Assembly: GCA_943326025.2 (NCBI GenBank)
Contig: CALPRR020000173.1
Coordinates: 1-5,262, forward strand
DNA: 5,262 nt
Direction of reading: 5' to 3'
Source of the DNA: Candidatus Kuenenia stuttgartensis
GTDB lineage: Bacteria; Bacteroidota; Bacteroidia; Flavobacteriales_D; Crocinitomicaceae
In this document: positions 1 to 5,262 of the stretch, piece after piece
How the letters are laid out: each line of letters begins with the position of its first letter
Position numbering within the stretch: the stretch's first letter is position 1
Notes under the pieces: generated by a model
The model's input: the letters and a program-made list of their open reading frames with translations, nothing else
What the model was told of the DNA's origin: nothing
The model's database searches: none
Position numbers and translations under genes: made by a program

Positions 1-410
1 ACTACTAATTTACCTCCTTCAACACATAACCAAGCCCATCCAGAACCGAAACGTGTTGCACCTGCTTTTGCAAATTCTTCTTTGAAAGCTTCAAAAGATC
101 CAAATGCTGAATTAATTGCTTCAGCTAATTCACCTGTTGGAAGACCTCCTGCATTTGGAGCCATAACTTCCCAGAATAAATTGTGATTCCAAAAACCACC
201 ACCATTGTTTCTAACAGCTGGTTTGTCTTTACAATTTTTTAAAATTTCTTCAATTGTTTTACCTTCTAATTCAGTACCTGCAATAGCAGCATTTAAATTA
301 GTAATGTAAGCTTGATGATGTTTCGAATGATGGATTTCCATTGTTCTAGCATCAATATGTGGCTCTAATGCATCATATGCATATGGTAAACTTGGTAATT
401 CAAATGCCAT
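1..410 (-). CDS. sodA: Superoxide dismutase, Fe/Mn family, manganese-like (3'-truncated by window edge)
   Basis: Cytoplasmic enzyme that converts superoxide to oxygen and hydrogen peroxide. The first 136 codons are present; the C-terminal third, including the last two metal ligands (Asp and His), lies outside the window. The protein begins MAFELPSLPYAYDALEPHID, the classic N-terminus of the family, with no signal peptide. The first metal ligand is His27 in the helix motif HHSKHH (27-32). The second is His76 in NNGGGFWNHNLFW (68-80). Around His76 the residues Gly71, Gly72 and Phe79 match those found in manganese enzymes, where iron enzymes usually have Ala, Gln and Tyr. The later discriminating residues (Gln/Asp versus Ala/Gly) are off the window, so metal choice, or cambialistic use of both metals, stays open. 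The FGSGWAWL motif (121-128) is intact. The start at 410 fits the family length exactly. There is no Shine-Dalgarno sequence; the leader is A/T-rich. The gene lies downstream of the amidohydrolase operon on the same strand but has its own promoter. Confidence 0.96.
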   Translation of the reverse strand, partial: MAFELPSLPYAYDALEPHIDARTMEIHHSKHHQAYITNLNAAIAGTELEGKTIEEILKNCKDKPAVRNNGGGFWNHNLFWEVMAPNAGGLPTGELAEAINSAFGSFEAFKEEFAKAGATRFGSGWAWLCVEGGKLV

Positions 411-516
411 ATCTATTTTATTTTTTATTAGTATTAATTTATGTACCTCAAAATTAATTTTTTCTAATTGAAAATCAATCTTTGTTTAGAATTATTTTAA
501 ATAAAAACCTAGTTTA
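411..516. other. Intergenic region between amidohydrolase operon and sod
   Basis: This is a 106-base A/T-rich gap between two genes on the same strand. It holds the sod promoter described separately. I see no small gene in it. No convincing intrinsic terminator follows the upstream operon: the only inverted repeat near the stop codon is a six-pair all-A/T stem (500-505 with 513-518), too weak to call. Confidence 0.6.
449..478 (-). promoter_or_regulatory. Flavobacterial-type promoter of the superoxide dismutase gene
   Basis: Read on the minus strand, TTG (478-476) is followed after exactly 19 bases by TAATTTTG (456-449). This matches the known Bacteroidota primary sigma factor consensus (-33 TTG, -7 TAnnTTTG, about 19 bases apart). 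Transcription would start near 442-445, giving a leader of roughly 33 bases before the ATG at 410. The leader is A/T-rich and has no Shine-Dalgarno sequence, as is usual in this phylum. The site means the dismutase need not depend on read-through from the amidohydrolase operon. The motif match is seen in the sequence; its activity is inferred. Confidence 0.7.
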
Positions 517-1782
517 TTATTTCTTCAACTTTTCGGCATATTTTTTATATAATTCCATTTGAGAATTGTTCAATGAAATGATCTTTCCATTCACAAAAGC
601 TAAAACAATATTATTTGTTCTCATGTCTAAAGCATTGCCTGAAGAAACAAAAAATGTTGCATCTTTTCCTTCCTCAACACTTCCATTCGTTTTTCCAACT
701 CCCATAATTTCACAACTACTTAACGAAATAGATCGAATCGCCTCTTCTTCTGATAATCCATAAGTCATTGCTGTTCCAGCTAAAAAAGGTATATTTCTAG
801 CTTGCATTGCCTCCATGTCTCCCTCATTTTGCAAACAAAATTTCACGCCTCCAGATTGTAATAAATAAGGAAGTTTATAAGGTAAATCTGTTGGGTCTTC
901 TTCATTTTCAGGTAAACTATGAACTCTTGGTAACATTACAGGAATCAATGCATCTCTTAGTTTTGGGAGAATTAAGTAACTGTCATAACCTCCGACGATA
1001 ACAGGAAAAGTAAGATTTATTTTTGTAGCAAAATCAATTACATCTAGTAGCTGCTGAATAGTATTAGCATGAATATATACACGTTTTTCTCCTTTAAAGC
1101 AGTTTTTCATTGCTTCAAAACGAAAATCAGTTTTTATATTATCGCTAACCTCCGAATAAGCTTTTGCATTTTCAAAAAATTGGTAAATCTCTCTTTTTTG
1201 ACTTTCGTAGTTTTCATTTTTTTTCCCCTTTTCCTCAAAAGATCTTGGCCAATTCAAATGAATTCCATCTTCTGCTTTTACAGTAGCGTCTTGCCAATTC
1301 CATCCATCAGTATACATGACAGCAGATGTACCAGATACAACTTCTCCACGAGGACAAGATTGTGTGATCAAAACACCATTAGTTTTGATAGTACTTAAAA
1401 CATTTGATTCCGCATTATAAGCAATTTGGGCTCTCACATGAGGATTAAATACTCCTATTTCTCTAAAATCATTTGTTGCTCTAACTGCTTCTATTTCTGT
1501 AAGACCTAATGTCGAATTTGGAGCTACAAAACCAGGATAAACTTGTTGACCTTTTAGATCTATTATAGTATCCCACTCAGTTTTATTGTAAGTATAAGCT
1601 AAAACATTTTTCACTAAAACAATCTTCCCATTTTTAATGCCTATTAAAGCTGTTTCTAGAACTTGGCCATTTCCAATATGTAAATAACCATTTTCCAAAA
1701 GGATTGAATTGTATTTTTTTTGAGAAAATAAATTAGTTCCTAGAAAAATAAAAAAGTATATAAGTATGATTTTTGATTTCAT
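517..1782 (-). CDS. Exported amidohydrolase-like protein lacking metal ligands
   Basis: A 421 aa protein of the amidohydrolase superfamily (COG1228-like). It starts with a signal peptide (MKSKIILIYFFIFLGTNLFS, probable cut after Ser20 before Gln21), so it should act in the periplasm. The N-terminal beta part (about 25-80) leads to VYPGF at 81-85, the usual lead-in to the His-x-His metal site, but the sequence continues with APNSTLGL, so the two histidines are replaced by Asn89 and Thr91. His238 in VYIHAN keeps the strand-5 histidine position. The strand-6 'EHG' position reads GGYD, and the final Asp site reads FCLQNEGD with no clear aspartate at the expected place. The C-terminal signature EEAIRSISLSSCEIMGVG and SVEEGKDATFFV (about 346-379) confirms the family. 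By family knowledge, a protein with these losses is unlikely to hydrolyse anything by the standard metal mechanism. I infer a non-catalytic partner of the product of the gene 18 bases upstream, with which it shares an operon. The stop codon is TAA at 519-517. Confidence 0.88.
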   Translation of the reverse strand: MKSKIILIYFFIFLGTNLFSQKKYNSILLENGYLHIGNGQVLETALIGIKNGKIVLVKNVLAYTYNKTEWDTIIDLKGQQVYPGFVAPNSTLGLTEIEAVRATNDFREIGVFNPHVRAQIAYNAESNVLSTIKTNGVLITQSCPRGEVVSGTSAVMYTDGWNWQDATVKAEDGIHLNWPRSFEEKGKKNENYESQKREIYQFFENAKAYSEVSDNIKTDFRFEAMKNCFKGEKRVYIHANTIQQLLDVIDFATKINLTFPVIVGGYDSYLILPKLRDALIPVMLPRVHSLPENEEDPTDLPYKLPYLLQSGGVKFCLQNEGDMEAMQARNIPFLAGTAMTYGLSEEEAIRSISLSSCEIMGVGKTNGSVEEGKDATFFVSSGNALDMRTNNIVLAFVNGKIISLNNSQMELYKKYAEKLKK

Positions 1783-1800
1783 TGCTTTTAATTTATCGAA
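1783..1800 (-). other. 18-base operon junction between the two amidohydrolase genes
   Basis: Only 18 A/T-rich bases separate the TAA of the long amidohydrolase (1803-1801) from the ATG of the 421 aa protein (1782). There is no room for a promoter plus terminator and no Shine-Dalgarno sequence. Co-transcription is therefore likely, and equal dosage of the two exported proteins is plausible. Confidence 0.75.
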
Positions 1801-4800
1801 TTAATGTGAGTTTGTACCTTCACTTCCTTCTTCTCCAATCGTATCACAGTGGAAATGTTTGCGTCGTTTTTTAGCAAATGGTTTAGGTGTTTCACCATTT
1901 TCAGTTGATTCCATCATTTTTGAGATGATTCTACCTTTCTCTAATTGATTTCTTGCTTGCAATAATTTATCTTGTTCCAATGAATATAAAATTTCACCAT
2001 CTATGATTGTATATTCTACTTTGGCCTTTATACTCAATGGATTATCAGACCATAGAACTAAATCTGCATCTTTCCCTATTTTTATACTTCCCATTTTATT
2101 ATCCAAATGAAGAATTTTTGCTGGATTCAGAGTTACCATTTTCCAAGCTTCTATTTCAGACATACCTCCATATTTAACAGATTTTGCCGCTTCTTGATTT
2201 AATCTTCTTCCCATTTCAGCATCATCAGAATTAATTGAAACAAGTAATCCATTATCAGCCATTAACTTCGCATTGTATGGAATTGCATCATTTACTTCAT
2301 ATTTGTAAGCCCACCAATCAGCAAACGTAGAAGCCGCTGCACCGTGTAAAGCCATTTTATCAGCAACTTTATATCCTTCTAAAATATGCGTAAACGTATT
2401 AATTTTAAAGCCCATTGAATCAGCAACTTTCATCAACATTAAAATTTCTGATTGAACATAGGAATGACACGTAATAAAACGTTCACCATTTAGAATCTCA
2501 CTTAAAACATCTAACTCAAGATCTCTATGGAGATGATGATTATGCAATCCTTCTGATGATTTTTTAGAATGTTTCCAATCATTTTGATATACTTGGGCAC
2601 GTTTAAATCCATCGTAGAAGACTTGCTCAATACCCATTCTAGTTTGTGGGAAACGATTAGTATAAGCATCTCCAAAATTAGATTGTTTAACATTTTCACC
2701 TAAAGCAAACTTGATGAATTTCGGCGCATTGGGAATTAATAATTCATCAGGTGAATGTCCCCATTTTAATTTTATCAAAGCTGATTGACCTCCAATTGCA
2801 TTAGCTGATCCATGTAAAAGTTGAGCAGCTGTAACACCTCCAGATAATTGTCTGTAAATATTAATATCATCCGGATTTAATACTTCTCCAATATTCACTT
2901 CAGCAGAAATCACCTGTCCTCCCTCATTTACTCCTTTTGAAATAGCAATATGAGAATGTTCATCGATAATACCTGAAGTTAAAAATTTCCCTTTTGCATT
3001 TATAATCTTAGCATTTGGAGGTAGTAAATGATTTGAATCTCCTACATAAACGATTAAACCATTGTTTACTAAAACAGTTGCATTCTGCAAAATTCCTTCT
3101 GCTTCATTTGTCCAAACTGTTGCATTTGTAAAAGCAATCGTTTGTTTTGTTGGAATTGAATCCAAACCATAAGCTACATTTGGAAACCATGGTTTAGAAA
3201 TTCCTATCGTATCTGTTTTAATAGATAAATCTTCTTTTTTAATTTCTGGTTTATCGTTTCTAATTGCTGACCATTGGATCCATTTTCCACTTGGCAAATA
3301 TCCATCTCCTTCAAAAATCCCTAATTTACTGTTGACTTTCGCATGAAGATTTATACTTCCTTTGAAATTTGCATCATCAACATTAAACTGTAAAGTCAAA
3401 TCATTTTCTGTTAATTGAATAAAAGTGTTTTGATAGATTGTATCCGTATTTGAAATTCCTGTATTTAGTGTTTGAATCTTTACAATTAATTTATCCAGAT
3501 TACCTGAAATTTCCATTGGATATTTTTTTCCATCTAAAAATAAGTTATACTTTCCTCGAATATCATGTTTTGAAAGAGTTGTAATTACTTTTCTTTCGCC
3601 AAGTAACCATGCTTCTAATAATTTAGCTTTAGTTGTAAAAGGATTTGAATCATAGATCATAAAACTGGCTTTCTTTCCTTTTTCTAAGGTTCCAAATTCA
3701 TGATCGATTTTTAATAATTTTGCTGGTTCTACAGTTAAAGCATTTAATGCATCGGCCGCACTTAAACCTCTCGAAATCGCTTTATGGAGATTTTTCCAAA
3801 ACTCATCTTGCGTTTTGTTTCCATAGGAAGAAATTGAAAAATTAATCTTATTTTCTCTCAAAATAAATGGATTTGAAGGAGCTAAATCCCATGTTTTCAA
3901 ATCACTCAAATTGACATCTTTAGCAATATATGGGTCTTTCAAATCAAAAGGTACTGGAAAATTAATTGGAATAATTAACGAACTTTTTAAGTTTTTTAAT
4001 TGATTTACAGCTGCATATTCATTTCCACTTCCAAAAAAAGTAAAATGATAATTAAATTCATTTCCAATTTTTGCTGCTCTTAATATTTCCCATTTATCTT
4101 CCGTAAAAAAGATCATTGGAAGACTCGTTTGTTTTTCAAGTGCATTAAGAGAAAGATTTTGATCTTTCTTTGTAGCATGCGTATACCACTGAAGGTCATA
4201 GAAGGTTTGTCTTAACAAAGCAATGCTTCCCATTTGTGAAGATGGATAAGTTTGGTTTGAAATCCCTGGTTTAAATGAGAAATAACTCGCTGAAGCAGGC
4301 TTTAATAAATGTTTATTTTCAGAAGAAGATCCTAATGAAATCAACGTTCCATTTCCTCTTGCAATTCCATCTTGGATATGCGTAACAGCTAAACCAAAAC
4401 CCATTTTAATTAATTCATCATTCGCTTTTTCGTTAATTGAATAAACTAAACTTGGATCAGTTTCGGGATGTATACTTTCATTCCAATAATAAGCTCCTTT
4501 TTTAGAAGTCTCTATTTGTGGTTGAAAACTAACTCCTTTAGATGTCGGCTCAGGTAAACCTACAGAAGAGTACGTTTCGATAAACGCTGCAACAATGGTT
4601 TTACCTTGGCAATCAACAATTACTGCATTTTTTGGAGCAGAAATAGATTTACCAATCTCAATAATTTCATTGTCTTTGATTAATAAACTTCCACTTTCAA
4701 TCGTTTTTGTTGGAGAAACAATAATCGTTGCATTAGTTAAAAAGTAACAATCTACTTTAGAGTCTTCTAACCCATTTTTAGGAGAAAATTCTTGTGAAAA

Positions 4801-4845
4801 AGAGTAAAAGGAAAATAGAAATAAAAGCGAAAAAATATACTTCAT
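1801..4845 (-). CDS. Exported tandem-domain amidohydrolase, one degenerate and one intact domain
   Basis: A 1014 aa periplasmic protein, about twice the length of a usual amidohydrolase. I chose the ATG at 4845 over the in-frame one at 4884 because it puts the signal peptide (MKYIFSLLFLFSFYSFS, probable cut before Gln18) at the N-terminus. Domain 1 (about 31-420) has the fold signature, including an ALNALTVEPAKLLKID-like segment and GTLEKGKKASFMIYD. Its His-x-His site reads Tyr92-Ser-Ser94, and the later His and Asp positions are also lost. A beta-rich stretch (about 421-562) links the domains. Domain 2 (about 567-957) is complete: His630 and His632 in GIIDEHSH, His794 in ITCHSY, His820 in FTHILEG, and Asp874 in SINSDDAEM. 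It also has SGGVTAAQLLHGSANAIGGQ (668-687) and the C-terminal MGSIKIGKDADLVLW. This set fits imidazolonepropionase-like metal hydrolases (COG1228), a group that includes dipeptidases acting on X-Pro and X-Arg/Lys. The substrate here is unknown. The protein ends in a charged His/Cys tail. It is the first gene of an operon with the 421 aa relative. Confidence 0.9.
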   Translation of the reverse strand: MKYIFSLLFLFSFYSFSQEFSPKNGLEDSKVDCYFLTNATIIVSPTKTIESGSLLIKDNEIIEIGKSISAPKNAVIVDCQGKTIVAAFIETYSSVGLPEPTSKGVSFQPQIETSKKGAYYWNESIHPETDPSLVYSINEKANDELIKMGFGLAVTHIQDGIARGNGTLISLGSSSENKHLLKPASASYFSFKPGISNQTYPSSQMGSIALLRQTFYDLQWYTHATKKDQNLSLNALEKQTSLPMIFFTEDKWEILRAAKIGNEFNYHFTFFGSGNEYAAVNQLKNLKSSLIIPINFPVPFDLKDPYIAKDVNLSDLKTWDLAPSNPFILRENKINFSISSYGNKTQDEFWKNLHKAISRGLSAADALNALTVEPAKLLKIDHEFGTLEKGKKASFMIYDSNPFTTKAKLLEAWLLGERKVITTLSKHDIRGKYNLFLDGKKYPMEISGNLDKLIVKIQTLNTGISNTDTIYQNTFIQLTENDLTLQFNVDDANFKGSINLHAKVNSKLGIFEGDGYLPSGKWIQWSAIRNDKPEIKKEDLSIKTDTIGISKPWFPNVAYGLDSIPTKQTIAFTNATVWTNEAEGILQNATVLVNNGLIVYVGDSNHLLPPNAKIINAKGKFLTSGIIDEHSHIAISKGVNEGGQVISAEVNIGEVLNPDDINIYRQLSGGVTAAQLLHGSANAIGGQSALIKLKWGHSPDELLIPNAPKFIKFALGENVKQSNFGDAYTNRFPQTRMGIEQVFYDGFKRAQVYQNDWKHSKKSSEGLHNHHLHRDLELDVLSEILNGERFITCHSYVQSEILMLMKVADSMGFKINTFTHILEGYKVADKMALHGAAASTFADWWAYKYEVNDAIPYNAKLMADNGLLVSINSDDAEMGRRLNQEAAKSVKYGGMSEIEAWKMVTLNPAKILHLDNKMGSIKIGKDADLVLWSDNPLSIKAKVEYTIIDGEILYSLEQDKLLQARNQLEKGRIISKMMESTENGETPKPFAKKRRKHFHCDTIGEEGSEGTNSH

Positions 4846-4960
4846 AGTTATACTTATGTGTTTAACAGGTCGTGAAATTAACAAAATCCATTTAAATTGT
4901 TTGAGATTTTAAGAGTTGGTAAGCGATTTTAGTTTATTTTTGTCCTTTAAAATTCAAATT
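4846..4960. other. Divergent intergenic region
   Basis: A 115-base A/T-rich region between the amidohydrolase operon (minus) and the membrane protein gene (plus). A TAnnTTTG element is visible for the plus-strand gene. On the minus strand I found no good TTG / TAnnTTTG pair; the nearest candidate, TAATTTCA (4880-4873), lacks a suitably spaced TTG and matches poorly. The operon promoter is therefore not identified. No terminator or small gene is seen. Confidence 0.55.
4916..4942 (+). promoter_or_regulatory. Probable promoter of the membrane protein gene
   Basis: TATTTTTG at 4935-4942 matches the Bacteroidota -7 element TAnnTTTG fully. The nearest upstream TTG is at 4916-4918, 16 bases away, a little shorter than the common 19. 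The start of transcription would fall near 4949, leaving a leader of only about a dozen bases before the ATG at 4961. The -7 match is good; the -33 assignment is uncertain. Confidence 0.5.
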
Positions 4961-5262
4961 ATGGAAGGATTAATTCATACACATTCAGGATTACGTTGGA
5001 TAGCACTTATATTATTAGTTGTTGCAATTTTCAATGCAATTGCATCTAAAAGAAAAGGTGAATATTCTAAAAAAGATAAAATGATCAATTTATTTGCAAT
5101 GATCATGCTTCACATACAATTATTAATTGGAATTATTTTGATGTTTACTTCAACTAAAGTAAATTATTCAAAAGGTTGGATGGGGAATGATTCAGCTAGA
5201 TTTTTTGGTATGGAACATTTAGCAGGAATGATTATAGCAATTTTAATTGTTACAATCGGAAG
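4961..5262 (+). CDS. Small multi-pass membrane protein, cytochrome b-like candidate (partial at right edge)
   Basis: The first 100 codons are visible, starting MEGLIHTHSGLRWIALI, and the frame is open to the window edge. Three hydrophobic segments can be seen: about 11-28, 44-63 and 87-100 onward. They are separated by a basic loop (KRKGEYSKKDK, 30-40) and a polar loop (64-82). No cleavable signal peptide is evident; the first helix looks like an anchor, so the protein should sit in the cytoplasmic membrane. Histidines lie at or in the helices: His6 and His8 just before helix 1, His51 within helix 2 (MLHIQLLIG), and His86 at the start of helix 3 (MEHLAGM). From memory, short flavobacterial proteins with the same 'GLxHxHSGLRW' opening carry loose database names such as 'cytochrome B'. 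Helix-borne histidines would suit heme binding, but this is inference and the function is unproven. The gene is transcribed divergently from the amidohydrolase operon. The start is supported by the -7 element just upstream and by the lack of an earlier in-frame ATG nearby. Confidence 0.85.
   Translation, partial: MEGLIHTHSGLRWIALILLVVAIFNAIASKRKGEYSKKDKMINLFAMIMLHIQLLIGIILMFTSTKVNYSKGWMGNDSARFFGMEHLAGMIIAILIVTIG

Noticed and set aside
467..479. ATTG-N5-CAAT inverted repeat overlapping the sod -33 element, considered as an operator
   Set aside because: The arms are four bases and A/T-rich; no second copy or known regulator site supports it.
500..518. Inverted repeat AATAAA / TTTATT as a terminator for the operon
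   Set aside because: It has only six A/T pairs, overlaps the stop codon and lacks any GC pairs; such repeats are expected by chance at this base composition.
566..1398. Plus-strand open frames at 566-763, 807-1001 and 1069-1398
   Set aside because: They lie antisense to the 421 aa amidohydrolase-like gene, have no family features or promoters, and read as low-complexity shadow translations.
2511..2699. Minus-strand 62-codon open frame
   Set aside because: It is out of frame inside the long amidohydrolase gene, whose translation there matches its family.
517..4845. Hut (histidine degradation) operon with imidazolonepropionase
   Set aside because: The proteins carry signal peptides, two of three domains lack metal ligands, and no hutU, hutH or hutG neighbour is present.
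4873..4880. TAATTTCA on the minus strand as the -7 element of the amidohydrolase operon
   Set aside because: It differs from TAnnTTTG in two conserved bases and has no TTG at a suitable distance upstream.

Overview
The window looks like a piece of a Bacteroidota chromosome, most likely from the class Flavobacteriia. The evidence is low GC content (by eye roughly one third), no Shine-Dalgarno sequences ahead of any start codon, A/T-rich leaders, two matches to the Bacteroidota -7 promoter element TAnnTTTG, and secreted proteins whose signal peptides end in the typical '...FS|Q' pattern. The genus cannot be named from this sequence alone. I see no mobile element, CRISPR array, rRNA or tRNA, and the gene order looks like ordinary chromosome.

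Layout. Positions 1-410 (minus strand) hold the first 136 codons of an Fe/Mn superoxide dismutase, with residues of the manganese type; the gene runs off the left edge. The gap at 411-516 carries its promoter, a very good match to the flavobacterial consensus. Positions 517-1782 and 1801-4845 (both minus) form a two-gene operon with only 18 bases between the genes. The upstream gene encodes a very long (1014 aa) exported protein with two amidohydrolase-like domains in tandem. The downstream gene encodes a 421 aa exported single-domain relative. Positions 4961-5262 (plus) start a divergent gene for a small multi-pass membrane protein that runs off the right edge. The 115-base divergent intergenic region lies between 4846 and 4960.

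How the genes work together. The three amidohydrolase-like domains are not equivalent. Only the C-terminal domain of the 1014 aa protein keeps the metal-binding set expected of the imidazolonepropionase-like / COG1228 group (His-x-His, two further His, Asp). The N-terminal domain of that protein and the whole 421 aa protein have lost the His-x-His pair and most or all other ligands while keeping the recognisable fold signature. The likely picture is a periplasmic enzyme with one active centre and two degenerate partner domains, possibly for assembly or substrate binding. The substrate cannot be read from the sequence. The superoxide dismutase has its own promoter and is probably a functionally unrelated neighbour.
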